Source: G051903925 sp051903925 (lineage in GTDB: Bacteria > Pseudomonadota > Alphaproteobacteria > Zavarziniales > Zavarziniaceae). From it: 64,000 nucleotides of DNA. Shown here one piece after another: positions 17,113 through 25,995 of the stretch. The DNA is taken from the NCBI RefSeq assembly GCF_051903925.1, contig NZ_CP173678.1:3286001-3350000 (forward strand), in the 5' to 3' direction. A program made the translations under genes and the position numbers. The notes below the pieces were generated by a model, which ran no database searches, was not told the DNA's origin, and saw only the letters and a program-made list of their open reading frames with translations. The first letter of the stretch is position 1; the number at the start of each line of letters is the position of its first letter.

Positions 17113-17241
17113 GGGCGATCCTGGGGCGCGCGCTGGTGGCGGGCCTGATCCGAAGGTCGGGTCTGGGGCGGTCCAGGTCAACCGGCCCGTGACGGGGATC
17201 ACCGGCCACCACCTTGGCACTGGCGCGGCCCCTGGAGTTCT

Positions 17242-17260
17242 TATACTCATGATGAGTATA
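17242..17260. promoter_or_regulatory. Perfect 19-bp palindrome upstream of pncB, candidate NAD-related operator
   Basis: TATACTCAT-G-ATGAGTATA, arms of 9 bp without mismatch, ending 28 bases before the pncB ATG. The left half contains a -10-like TATACT. An NAD-biosynthesis repressor of the NadQ or NrtR kind is the natural candidate, but no such gene is in the window. Confidence 0.65.
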
Positions 17261-17288
17261 CAACGGGCTGGACTGCCGGATCGCCATC

Positions 17289-18593
17289 ATGACCATGACC
17301 GACATCGCGACGCGGGTGCACAACCACAATTGGCGGCTGGACCCGATCGTACGCAGCCTGCTCGATACCGATTTCTACAAGCTGCTGATGCAGCAGATGA
17401 TCTGGCGCCTGCATCGGGACGTGCCGGTGACATTCGGCCTGATCAACCGGACGGCCCGCGTGCGCCTGGCCGAGGTGATCGACGAGGCCGAGCTGCGCGC
17501 GCAGCTGGACCATGCGCGCACGCTGCGCTTTACGAACAAGGAGCTGATCTGGCTGGCCGGCAACAGCTTCTATGGCACCACGCAGATCTTCCGCCCCGAC
17601 TACATCGCCTGGCTGCGCGATTTCCGTCTGCCGGACTACGAGCTGCGCAAGGTCGACGGGCAGTACGAGCTGCTGTTCCATGGCCCCTGGTCCCACACCA
17701 CGATGTGGGAGATCCCGGCCCTGGCCATCATCAACGAGCTGCGCGCCCGCGTCGTGTTCCGGGGCAAGGGGCGCTTCGCCCTCGACGTGCTCTATGCCCG
17801 GGCCAAGGCCAAGCTGTGGGACAAGGTGGAACGCCTGCGTCGCCTGCCGGACCTGCGCATTTCGGACTTCGGCACCCGCCGGCGGCACGGCTTCCTGTGG
17901 CAGCGCTGGTGCGTCGAGGCGCTGAAGGAGGGGCTGGGCGCGCGCTTCACCGGCACGTCGAACGTGCTGCTGGCGATGGATGGCGACCTGGAGGCGATCG
18001 GCACCAACGCCCACGAACTGCCCATGGTCCTGGCGGCCCTGGCGCCGAACGACGCGGGCGTGGCGGCCGCGCCCTATCGCGTGCTGGAGGAATGGCGCGA
18101 GCACTATCGCGGCAACCTGCTGGTGGCGCTGCCCGATGCGTTCGGCACCACGGCGTTCCTGGCGCGGGCGCCGGACTGGCTGGCCGAGTGGACCGGCTTC
18201 CGCCCCGACAGCGCGCCCCCGATCGAGGGCGGCGAGCAGATCATTGCCTGGTGGCGGGAGAAGGGAGTCGACCCGGCGACCAAGCTGCTGGTCTTCTCCG
18301 ACGGCATGGACGACGCGGGGATCGAGCAGGCCTATCGCCATTTCGATGGCCGCGTGCGCCTGTCCTTTGGCTGGGGCACCAACCTGACCAACGACTTCCG
18401 GGGCTGCGCCCCGTTCGACGGGGCAGGGCTGGAGCCGATCTCGCTCGTCTGCAAGGTGGTCGAGGCGGCGGGCCGCCCGGCGGTGAAGCTGTCCGACAAC
18501 CCGTCCAAGGCGACCGGCCGGCCGGACGAGATCGCCCGCTATCGCCGGATCTTCGGCACGCAGGGGTTCAGCGACCGCGCGGTGGAGGTTTAG
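17289..18593 (+). CDS. pncB: Nicotinate phosphoribosyltransferase
   Basis: Enzyme of NAD salvage (434 residues): nicotinate + PRPP (+ATP) to nicotinate mononucleotide. The N-terminal LLDTDFYKLLMQQMIW segment, the central SDFGTRRRHGFLWQRW segment and GTSNVLLA near 220 are family signatures. The C-terminal FGWGTNLTND segment provides phosphate contacts. The ATG at 17289 was used; another lies two codons later. A perfect palindrome 28 bases upstream suggests repression when NAD is plentiful. Confidence 0.95.
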   Translation: MTMTDIATRVHNHNWRLDPIVRSLLDTDFYKLLMQQMIWRLHRDVPVTFGLINRTARVRLAEVIDEAELRAQLDHARTLRFTNKELIWLAGNSFYGTTQIFRPDYIAWLRDFRLPDYELRKVDGQYELLFHGPWSHTTMWEIPALAIINELRARVVFRGKGRFALDVLYARAKAKLWDKVERLRRLPDLRISDFGTRRRHGFLWQRWCVEALKEGLGARFTGTSNVLLAMDGDLEAIGTNAHELPMVLAALAPNDAGVAAAPYRVLEEWREHYRGNLLVALPDAFGTTAFLARAPDWLAEWTGFRPDSAPPIEGGEQIIAWWREKGVDPATKLLVFSDGMDDAGIEQAYRHFDGRVRLSFGWGTNLTNDFRGCAPFDGAGLEPISLVCKVVEAAGRPAVKLSDNPSKATGRPDEIARYRRIFGTQGFSDRAVEV

Positions 18594-18797
18594 CCCTTGG
18601 TCCCCTTTGAGTGAGTCGACCGGCCTCCTCTCCTCTACCGCTCATTCCCGCGAAGGCGGGAATCCAGAGCCACCGGCGCTGTCCTGGCGGCCCCTGGATC
18701 CCCGCCTTCGCGGGGATGAGCGGGTAAAAGTTAGCGCCTGAATTTCACCGGGAGCCCAAGGGGGAGATGTGTGCATCCCGAAGAGCTTTCGCTGGGA
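18594..18797. other. Non-coding stretch downstream of pncB
   Basis: First part of the 355-base gap between pncB and the catalase gene. It contains repeat family B copy 3 and otherwise nothing recognised. The part nearer the catalase gene carries the candidate promoter listed separately and a small palindrome TGGAA-AAA-TTCCA at 18868-18880. Confidence 0.6.
18638..18723. repeat. Palindromic intergenic repeat, family B (copy 3)
   Basis: 86-bp palindrome with arms CCGCTCATTCCCGCGAAGGC and GCCTTCGCGGGGATGAGCGG. It is the most regular of the three family-B copies. Confidence 0.88.
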
Positions 18798-18822
18798 TGA
18801 ACGGAAGGTTGGAGGCACCGTT
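18798..18822 (+). promoter_or_regulatory. Candidate EcfG-type general stress promoter of the catalase gene
   Basis: TGAAC-N16-CGTT. The consensus of the alphaproteobacterial extracytoplasmic sigma factor EcfG is GGAAC-N16/17-CGTT, so one base differs. It lies about 127 bases before the catalase ATG. A weaker second match (TGAAC-N16-TGTT) starts at 18889. This is a pattern match only. Confidence 0.35.
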
Positions 18823-18948
18823 CGATCTGAAGCGCAGCCATCTCAAGCCTGCGAGCGCCTCGCAGTTTGGAAAAATTCCAGACTGGAGTGAACCTTCGCG
18901 CCGGAATCCTGTTGGGGGCGCCATCAGGCGGAACCAGCGGAGGCGGCC

Positions 18949-21063
18949 ATGGCTGACGGCAAGGATAGGGCGTTCGAAACCGAACATGGGAACGGCGGCG
19001 AGACGCACCAGCGGGTCCCGGAAAAGGGGCCCCACAGCCCCGAAGGGCACCTGACCACCAACCAGGGCATCCGGGTTTCCGACAACCAGAACAGCCTGAA
19101 GTCGGGTGTGCGCGGGCCGACCCTGCTCGAGGACTTCGTCCTGCGGGAGAAGATCTTCCACTTCGACCATGAGCGGATCCCGGAGCGGATCGTCCATGCG
19201 CGCGGCACCGCGGCGCATGGCTATTTCGAACCGTACGAGTCGCTGTCCGACATCACCTCCGCCGACCTGTTCCAGCGGCCGGGCGAGCGGGTGCCGGTGT
19301 TCGTCCGCTTCTCGACCGTGGCGGGCGGCGCGGGGTCCGTCGATACGCCGCGCGACGTACGCGGCTTTGCCGTCAAGTTCTATACCCAGCAGGGCAACTG
19401 GGACCTGGTCGGCAACAATATTCCCGTCTTCTTCATCCAGGACGCGATCAAGTTTCCCGACCTGGTCCACGCCGTGAAGATGGAGGCCGATCGCGGCTAT
19501 CCGCAGGCGGCCAGCGCGCATGACACGTTCTGGGACTTTGCCTCGCTGATGCCGGAGACGACTCACATGCTGATGTGGGCCATGTCGGACCGCACCATCC
19601 CACGTTCGCTGCGCACGATCGAAGGGTTTGGCGTGCACACGTTCCGCTTCGTCAACGATGAGGGCGTGTCGACCTTCGTCAAGTTCCACTGGAAGCCGAA
19701 GCTCGGCCTGCAGTCGACGGTGTGGGACGAGGCGCTGAAGCTGCAGGCGGCGGACAACGACTTCCACCGCCGCGACCTTTTCGAGGCGATCGCCGCCGGC
19801 GACTTCCCGGAATGGGAACTGGGCATCCAGACGTTCGACCAGGAATTCGCCGACAGCCTGCCCTATGACGTGCTGGACGCGACCAAGATCATTCCGGAGG
19901 AACTGGTGCCCGTGCGCCTGGTCGGCCGCATGGTCCTGGACCGCAATGTCGACAATTTCTTTGCCGAGACGGAGCAGGTCGCCTATTGCCCGGCCAACAT
20001 CGTGCCGGGCATCGACTTCAGCAACGATCCGCTGCTGCAGGGGCGGCTGTTCAGCTACCTGGACACGCAGAAGTCCAGGCTGGGCACGGCCAATTTCCAC
20101 CAGCTGCCGATCAATGCGCCCAAGTGTCCGTTCCAGAACTTCCAGCGGGACGGGCAGATGCAGATGCTGGTGCCGAAGGGGCGCGCCAACTATGAGCCCA
20201 ACAGCCTGGCCCAGGTGGGCGAGGAGGGTGGCCCGCGCGAATGCCCGGTGACCGGCTTTACCAGCCATCGCGGCCGCGCGGAGCACGGCGAGCAGGGCGA
20301 CAAGCTGCGCCTGCGGCCCGAGCTGTTCGCCGACCATTACAGCCAGGCGCGCCTGTTCTATCGCTCCCTGACCGCGAACGAGCAGGCGCACGTGGCGGCC
20401 GCCTTCACCTTCGAGCTGTCGAAGGTGGGGCTGGAGCATATCCCGCAGCGCATGCTGGGCAACCTCCGGAATGTGGACGAGGACCTGGCGCAGCGCGTGG
20501 CCGACGGCCTGGGCATGCCGCTGCCCAAGAAGAACCCGGCGGCGCGGGAGCCGATCGACCTGGACCCCAGTCCGGCGCTGAGCATCCAGAAGAACATGAA
20601 GCCGACGCTGGAGGGTCGGAAGGTCGGCATCCTCTATGCCGATGGCTCCGACGCCAAGGTCCTGGCCAAGGTCAAGGCTGCGGTCGAGAAGGCGGGCGCC
20701 ACGCCCATGCTGATCGCGCCCAAGGTGGGCGGTGCCAAGCTGTCGGACGGCACGATGCAGAAGGCGGACGGGCAACTGGCCGGCACGCCGTCGCAGACGG
20801 TCGACGCGATTGCCGTCGTGCTGTCGGCCGAGGGGACGGCCATGCTGCTGAAGGAGGCGGCGGCCGTGCAGTTCTGCATGGACGCGTTCGGCCACCTGAA
20901 GGCGATCGGCCATACGGCCGATGCCAAGCCGCTGCTGGACAAGGCAGGGGTCGAGCCGGACGAGGGTGTTGTGGCGCTGAACGGCAACGGCAATGCCGCC
21001 TTCATCAAGGCTGCCAGCACCCGCTTCTTCGACCGCGAGCCCAAGGTCCGCATCCTGCCCTAG
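18949..21063 (+). CDS. katE: Large-subunit catalase (clade 2, HPII-like)
   Basis: Monofunctional heme catalase of 704 residues, 2 H2O2 to 2 H2O + O2. The length and layout match large-subunit catalases: a hydrophilic N-terminal extension (1-50), the catalase core (about 50-530), and a C-terminal flavodoxin/DJ-1-like domain (about 550-704, starting near GRKVGILYADGSDAKV). The distal histidine is in RIVHARGTAAHGY and the proximal tyrosine in RLFSYLDTQKSRLG. A strong GGAGG precedes the ATG. A terminator hairpin follows the stop. Clade-2 catalases are usually stationary-phase or stress induced, which fits the EcfG-like promoter upstream. Confidence 0.95.
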   Translation: MADGKDRAFETEHGNGGETHQRVPEKGPHSPEGHLTTNQGIRVSDNQNSLKSGVRGPTLLEDFVLREKIFHFDHERIPERIVHARGTAAHGYFEPYESLSDITSADLFQRPGERVPVFVRFSTVAGGAGSVDTPRDVRGFAVKFYTQQGNWDLVGNNIPVFFIQDAIKFPDLVHAVKMEADRGYPQAASAHDTFWDFASLMPETTHMLMWAMSDRTIPRSLRTIEGFGVHTFRFVNDEGVSTFVKFHWKPKLGLQSTVWDEALKLQAADNDFHRRDLFEAIAAGDFPEWELGIQTFDQEFADSLPYDVLDATKIIPEELVPVRLVGRMVLDRNVDNFFAETEQVAYCPANIVPGIDFSNDPLLQGRLFSYLDTQKSRLGTANFHQLPINAPKCPFQNFQRDGQMQMLVPKGRANYEPNSLAQVGEEGGPRECPVTGFTSHRGRAEHGEQGDKLRLRPELFADHYSQARLFYRSLTANEQAHVAAAFTFELSKVGLEHIPQRMLGNLRNVDEDLAQRVADGLGMPLPKKNPAAREPIDLDPSPALSIQKNMKPTLEGRKVGILYADGSDAKVLAKVKAAVEKAGATPMLIAPKVGGAKLSDGTMQKADGQLAGTPSQTVDAIAVVLSAEGTAMLLKEAAAVQFCMDAFGHLKAIGHTADAKPLLDKAGVEPDEGVVALNGNGNAAFIKAASTRFFDREPKVRILP

Positions 21064-21084
21064 GGCGGGTAGCGCCGACAGGAT

Positions 21085-21119
21085 CCCTCCCCCATCCAAC
21101 GGACGGGGGAGGGCTCTTT
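21085..21119. terminator. Rho-independent terminator between katE and the MFS gene
   Basis: CCCTCCCCC (21085-21093) pairs with GGGGGAGGG (21105-21113), followed by CTCTTT on the plus strand. The stem is extended by outer GACAGGAT/GTCCTGTC arms. It lies between convergent genes. Confidence 0.75.
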
Positions 21120-21134
21120 GGGTCCTGTCGGGTG

Positions 21135-22463
21135 CTACCCGTTGGCGGCGCGGGCGCGGTCGATGTCGGCCTCGAGCGTGCGGGCGCCCAGGTAGAAGTG
21201 CAGCGCCGCCCAGGGCCACATGACCATGATCGTCAGCAGGGCGTAGCGCAGCGATTCCTGGCCATAGGTCGGCTCGTACAGATCGCTGAGGATGCCGGTC
21301 GTCTGCGGTCCCAGGCCCATGCCGATCATGTTGATGATCAGCAGGTAGATGGCCGATGCCGCCGCCCGCATGCGCAAGGCCGACAGAGCCTGCGTGATCG
21401 CAAAGGCGGATGCGACATAGGCGGCGCCGGAAAAGGCCGGCCCGCAGAACAGGATCAGCGCCAGGGTCTGGTTGTCGGCCAGATACATGGCGACGCCGAA
21501 GGGGAAGCAGCCGGCCGACGTTGCGGCGATCGTCCACAGGTACCAGCGGATGTCGCGCCCGGCCATGCGGTCGGCAACCCAGCCGGTCAGGAAGGTGCCA
21601 AGGCCGCCGACAATGCCAATGATGAGGGCGAGCGCCTCGCCGATGTCGCCCTGGGTCATCTGGAACGAGCGCGAGAGAAAGGCCGGGATCCAGGTGACGC
21701 CGCCATAGCCGGCAAAGGCCGCCAGCGAACTGCCAAAGGCCAGGTGCCGGAACGAGCGCTGCTGCCACAGATAGCCGAAGACCTGGCGCATCTTGGGCGC
21801 CGCCTCCTTGGCCTGGGCTTCCAGCCTGTCGGCCTGGCCGCGCACCGGTTCGCGCACCGTCAGGAAGACCAGGACCGCCAGGAACAGTCCGGGCAGGCCC
21901 ACCACCATGAAGGCCGTGCGCCAGCCATATTCCTGGCTCAGCCAGCCTCCGGCCAGGAAGCCGATCAGGATGCCGAGGTTGATGCCGACCGAATAGAAGC
22001 CCATGGCCGCCGCGCGTTTCTGCGGCGGGAACATGTCGGCGATCATGGAGTGCGAGGCGGGGCCCGTGCCAGCTTCGCCGACGCCGACGCCGACGCGCGC
22101 CAGGGCCAGCTGCCAGAAGTTCTGGGCCAGGCCGCAGACCGCGGTCATGCCCGAGAACAGGGCGAGGGAGACCGCGATGATGTTCCGCCGGTTGAAGCGG
22201 TCGGACAGCATGGCGATGGGTACGCCCAGGCCCGCATAGAACAGGGCGAAGGTGATGCCCGACAGGAATCCTAGGCTGGTATCGCTGAGGCCCAGGTCCT
22301 CCTTGATCGGCTGGAGCAGGATCGAAAGGATCTGCCGGTCGATATAGCTGACCGTATAGACCAGCATCAGCACGATCAGCACATAGCGCTGCGACCAGGT
22401 AATGCGGACGTCGTCGCCCGCAGGTGCGGCACGGGCGGCAAGCGGCAGGGTCCCTTCGGACAT
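21135..22463 (-). CDS. MFS transporter, Spinster/OPA-like
   Basis: Major facilitator superfamily carrier of 442 residues with about 12 membrane segments. The loop after helix 2 carries the A-motif (GVPIAMLSDRFNRRN) and helix 4 has the GVGVGEAG segment common in Spinster-like carriers. Start chosen at the ATG 6 bases behind GGAGG, not the ATG 18 bases further upstream. It is monocistronic, convergent with katE and divergent from the formaldehyde-detoxification operon. The substrate is unknown; relatives are linked to aromatic acids or sphingolipid-like compounds. Confidence 0.88.
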   Translation of the reverse strand: MSEGTLPLAARAAPAGDDVRITWSQRYVLIVLMLVYTVSYIDRQILSILLQPIKEDLGLSDTSLGFLSGITFALFYAGLGVPIAMLSDRFNRRNIIAVSLALFSGMTAVCGLAQNFWQLALARVGVGVGEAGTGPASHSMIADMFPPQKRAAAMGFYSVGINLGILIGFLAGGWLSQEYGWRTAFMVVGLPGLFLAVLVFLTVREPVRGQADRLEAQAKEAAPKMRQVFGYLWQQRSFRHLAFGSSLAAFAGYGGVTWIPAFLSRSFQMTQGDIGEALALIIGIVGGLGTFLTGWVADRMAGRDIRWYLWTIAATSAGCFPFGVAMYLADNQTLALILFCGPAFSGAAYVASAFAITQALSALRMRAAASAIYLLIINMIGMGLGPQTTGILSDLYEPTYGQESLRYALLTIMVMWPWAALHFYLGARTLEADIDRARAANG

Positions 22464-22733
22464 CGAGTTCCTCCGTAGCATCAGCGCTTCGGGGGACCGC
22501 CCGGCACTGTTGGTGCGCAGCCTAGCAGCGCCACCGCCCCCCGTCGCCCGCCGATTGAACGCCGTTATCCGGCTGGCCTGAGGTTGACGGAGCGGATGCC
22601 GGTCACAATCCGTTCAAACTGCCCCGGCGGGCGCCCGCTTGCGCTTCCCAGCCGCCGGGCGATGGGCTAAGCGGTTGGCAGCCGCGACCGCGTGCCGATC
22701 GCAGCGGTACAGACCGAGCGCTGGAGCATCACG

Positions 22734-23849
22734 ATGATCAAAAGCCGTGCCGCCGTTGCCTGGGAGGCGAAAAAGCCCCTGACCATCGAGACGATCACGC
22801 TGGACGGGCCGAAGGCGGGCGAGGTCCTGGTCGAGGTGATGGCGACCGGTGTCTGCCATACCGACGCCTACACGCTGTCGGGCCTTGATTCGGAAGGGAA
22901 GTTCCCGGCAATCCTGGGCCACGAAGGGGCGGGCATCGTGCGCGAGGTGGGCGCCGGCGTGACCAGCGTGAAGCCAGGCGACCATGTGATCCCGCTCTAT
23001 ACGCCCGAGTGCCGGCAGTGCAAGACCTGCCTGTCGCAGCGTTCGAACCTCTGCACCTCGATCCGCTCGACGCAGGGGCAGGGCGTGATGCCCGACGGGA
23101 CCAGCCGGTTCTCCTGCTCCGACTCGACGGTCTTTCACTACATGGGCTGCTCCACCTTCTCGAACTTCACGGTCCTGCCCGAGATTGCGGTGGCCAAGGT
23201 TCGCGAGGACGCCCCCTTCGACAAGATCTGCTACATCGGCTGTGGCGTGACCACGGGCATCGGCGCCGTGATCTACACGGCCAAGGTCTGGCCCGGCGCC
23301 AACGTCGTCGTATTTGGCCTGGGCGGCATCGGCCTCAACGTGATCCAGGGCGCCCGCATGGTAGGGGCCGACAAGATCATCGGCGTCGACATCAACCCGT
23401 CGAAGCGCGCCATGGCCGAGAAGTTCGGCATGACCCATTTCGTCAACCCGACCGAGGTCGGCAACGACAAGGTCGTGCAGGCGATCGTCGATATCACTGG
23501 CGGCGGGGCCGACTTCTCGTTCGATGCGACCGGCAACACCAACGTGATGCGGCAGGCGCTGGAATGCTGCCACCGCGGCTGGGGCGAGAGCATCATCATC
23601 GGCGTGGCCGAGGCGGGGAAGGAGATCGCCACGCGGCCCTTCCAGCTGGTCACCGGCCGGGTGTGGAAGGGCACGGCCTTCGGCGGTGCGCGCGGCCGGA
23701 CGGACGTGCCCAGAATCGTCGACTGGTACATGGAGGGGAAGATCAACATCGACGACCTGATCACCCATGTCATGCCGCTGGACGAGATCAACACCGCCTT
23801 CGACCTGATGCATGAGGGGAAGTCGATCCGCTCGGTGGTGACGTTCTGA
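22734..23849 (+). CDS. frmA: S-(hydroxymethyl)glutathione dehydrogenase / class III alcohol dehydrogenase
   Basis: Zinc- and NAD-dependent dehydrogenase of 371 residues; oxidises S-hydroxymethylglutathione (from formaldehyde) to S-formylglutathione. Catalytic zinc ligands are in GVCHTDAYTLSG (Cys) and GHEGAGIV (His/Glu). The structural zinc cluster CRQCKTCLSQRSNLC lies near residues 95-110, and the Rossmann motif GLGGIGLNVIQGA near 190-205. Start chosen at the ATG before IKSRAAV, which matches the family N-terminus. S-formylglutathione hydrolase follows after 2 bases, completing glutathione-dependent formaldehyde oxidation. Confidence 0.95.
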   Translation: MIKSRAAVAWEAKKPLTIETITLDGPKAGEVLVEVMATGVCHTDAYTLSGLDSEGKFPAILGHEGAGIVREVGAGVTSVKPGDHVIPLYTPECRQCKTCLSQRSNLCTSIRSTQGQGVMPDGTSRFSCSDSTVFHYMGCSTFSNFTVLPEIAVAKVREDAPFDKICYIGCGVTTGIGAVIYTAKVWPGANVVVFGLGGIGLNVIQGARMVGADKIIGVDINPSKRAMAEKFGMTHFVNPTEVGNDKVVQAIVDITGGGADFSFDATGNTNVMRQALECCHRGWGESIIIGVAEAGKEIATRPFQLVTGRVWKGTAFGGARGRTDVPRIVDWYMEGKINIDDLITHVMPLDEINTAFDLMHEGKSIRSVVTF

Positions 23850-23851
23850 CC

Positions 23852-24718
23852 ATGAGCGCTTCGCCCGCCACGCCTGAGACCGTGTCCCGTGCCCGCATGT
23901 TCGGGGGCACGCAGTATGTGTTCCGCCACACCTCCGCCCAGACCGGCACGCCGATGCGCTTCGCCGCGTTCGTGCCGGACATGCCTGGGCAGCGCCAGCT
24001 GCCCGTCGTGTGGTTCCTGGCGGGCCTGACCTGCACGGAGGAGAACTTCACCACCAAGGCGGGCGCCCAGCGCGTGGCGGCCGAGTTGGGCGTCATCCTG
24101 GTGGCGCCCGACACCAGCCCACGGGGTGAGGGCGTGCCGGGCGATCCCGATGGCGCCTGGGATTTCGGCCTGGGTGCGGGCTTCTACGTCGACGCGACGC
24201 AGGCCCCCTGGGCGACCCACTACCGCATGCGCTCGTACATCGAAACGGAGCTGCCGGCGGTGGCGGCGGGCGTGCTGCCGATCGACCTGGAGCGGCAGGG
24301 CATCATGGGCCATTCGATGGGCGGGCATGGCGCGCTGACGATCGCGCTGCGCAATCCGGGGCGCTATCGCACCGTCTCGGCCTTTGCGCCCATCGTGGCA
24401 CCATCCAACTGCCCCTGGGGGGAGAAGGCGCTGGGTCGCTACCTCGGCCCCGATCGCACGGCCTGGCGCAATTATGACGCCTGCGCCCTGATCCTGGATG
24501 GCGCGCGCTGCCCGCGCATCCTGGTCGACCAGGGCCTGGCCGATGGCTTCCTGGAAAGCCAGCTGAAGCCGCATCTGCTGGAGGAGGCCTGCGCCGCGAC
24601 CGGGCAGCCGCTGACGCTGCGCCGGCACGAGGGCTATGACCACTCGTACTACTTCATCGCGACATTCATCGAGAGCCACCTGCGCCACCACGGGGCGGCG
24701 CTGAAGCTGGCGCTCTAG
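23852..24718 (+). CDS. fghA: S-formylglutathione hydrolase
   Basis: Alpha/beta hydrolase of 288 residues (esterase D family); hydrolyses S-formylglutathione to formate and glutathione. The nucleophile elbow GHSMGG lies near residue 150, and the catalytic aspartate and histidine lie in the DQGLAD and GYDHSYYF segments near 227 and 261. The CTEENF motif near residue 58 is a family signature. It starts 2 bases after the dehydrogenase stop, so the pair forms one operon. Its stop overlaps the end of the convergent MgtC-like gene by 4 bases. Confidence 0.95.
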   Translation: MSASPATPETVSRARMFGGTQYVFRHTSAQTGTPMRFAAFVPDMPGQRQLPVVWFLAGLTCTEENFTTKAGAQRVAAELGVILVAPDTSPRGEGVPGDPDGAWDFGLGAGFYVDATQAPWATHYRMRSYIETELPAVAAGVLPIDLERQGIMGHSMGGHGALTIALRNPGRYRTVSAFAPIVAPSNCPWGEKALGRYLGPDRTAWRNYDACALILDGARCPRILVDQGLADGFLESQLKPHLLEEACAATGQPLTLRRHEGYDHSYYFIATFIESHLRHHGAALKLAL

Positions 24719-25995
24719 CCAAGCCAGAGGGCGCCGCCGCCGGCAGCCACCGCGGCAAGGCTGGCGACGCCCACGCGCAGGCCCAGGGCCGGGGTGCCCA
24801 GCACGCAGGTCATCACCGCCTTGGCCAGCGAGTTGGAGGCGACGCCCAGGGCGATGGCGGTCGCCAGCGTCGCCAGCGGCAGCGTGCCCTGCCGGGCCAG
24901 CGACAGGGTCAGCGTGTCGGCATCGGCGATGCCTGAGAGCAGGACCAGGGCATAGAGTCCGGCATCGCCGAACAGCTCCGTCACGATGCGCGACAGCAGC
25001 ATGATCGCCGCGATGAACAGCGCCAGCTTCAGCGCCATGCCCAGGTTCAGCGGATTGGTCAGGTTCAGCGCCGGCCCGTCGCGACCGCTGGCGCGGGCGA
25101 TCAGGACCAGCGCCGCCAGCAGCAGCACGGCGCCCGTGGCGACGACCGGCCAGAGCAGCGCGCCGAACAGCGCCGCGTTGAGCGCCCCCGCCAGCAGGTA
25201 GACGCGGCCGACCATCACCGCGCCTGCCAGCAGCACGCCACCCGCCAGGACGCCGCTGCCCGCAGGCGCTTCCCGCGAGAGTCGCGAGAGCGTCACCGTG
25301 ACGGCGGTCGAGGAGGACAGACCCCCCGCCAGCGCCACAAGGGGGATGCCCGCCTGCTGCCCGATCACCCGCACCGCGACATAGCCCACGAAGGACAGGC
25401 CGGCGATGATGATCGCCAGCAGCCAGATCTCGGACGGGTTGATCGCCTGCCACGGGTCGATCGGGCGGTTGGGCAGCACGGGCAGCAGCAGGAAGGTCAT
25501 CGCCAGCAGGATCAGGACGGCACGCACTTCCTCCCAGCTCAGCCGGCGCAGCCAGGCATGGAGCGGCCGCTTCAGGCCCAGAAGCAGCACCATCGCGACA
25601 GTGGCGCCGATGGCGATGCGGGTGTCGCCCAGCACCGCCAGCGCCCCCAGGGCAAAGGTGAGCAGGCCCGCAACCACGCCGGTCGCGCTGAAGTCCTTCT
25701 CGGCCCGCGCCTCCAGCCAGTGGAACGCGGTGAACACCGCGGCAAAGGCCAGGAAGCCGGCGGCCAGGGGCAGCGCGCCGGCAGCCGGCACCAGCGCGCC
25801 CAGCACGCCGCCGAGCAGGCCCGACAGGGCAAAGGTGCGCAGGCCCGCCGCGCGGTCCCCGTCCTGGTCCGCACGCGCCTGCCAGCCCCGTTCCAGCCCG
25901 ACCAGGAGGCCGATCGCCAGGGCCACGGCCAGGCGCATGGCCAGGGCCAGTTGCGGTCCCGCCAGCTCGGACGTGCCCAGCTCGACCGGGGGCAT
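24715..25995 (-). CDS. MgtC/SapB-family integral membrane protein with DUF4010 domain
   Basis: Polytopic membrane protein of 426 residues with about 12 hydrophobic segments. The N-terminal part (about 1-135) has the MgtC-like signature LVGLERGWQ and GLRTFALSGLLGG. The C-terminal part (about 180-400) matches the DUF4010 pattern with GGLSSSTAVTVTLSRLSRE. The ATG shares one base with the stop of the upstream glycosyltransferase-like gene (TGATG), so the genes are translationally coupled. Function is unknown; MgtC proteins elsewhere affect Mg2+ homeostasis or envelope energetics. Confidence 0.85.
   Translation of the reverse strand: MPPVELGTSELAGPQLALAMRLAVALAIGLLVGLERGWQARADQDGDRAAGLRTFALSGLLGGVLGALVPAAGALPLAAGFLAFAAVFTAFHWLEARAEKDFSATGVVAGLLTFALGALAVLGDTRIAIGATVAMVLLLGLKRPLHAWLRRLSWEEVRAVLILLAMTFLLLPVLPNRPIDPWQAINPSEIWLLAIIIAGLSFVGYVAVRVIGQQAGIPLVALAGGLSSSTAVTVTLSRLSREAPAGSGVLAGGVLLAGAVMVGRVYLLAGALNAALFGALLWPVVATGAVLLLAALVLIARASGRDGPALNLTNPLNLGMALKLALFIAAIMLLSRIVTELFGDAGLYALVLLSGIADADTLTLSLARQGTLPLATLATAIALGVASNSLAKAVMTCVLGTPALGLRVGVASLAAVAAGGGALWLG

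Noticed and set aside
18745..21768. Long open frame of about 1000 codons on the minus strand opposite katE
   Set aside because: It is a high-GC shadow: its composition is rich in Arg, Gly, His and Gln, it runs through two real genes, and katE on the plus strand has full family motifs.
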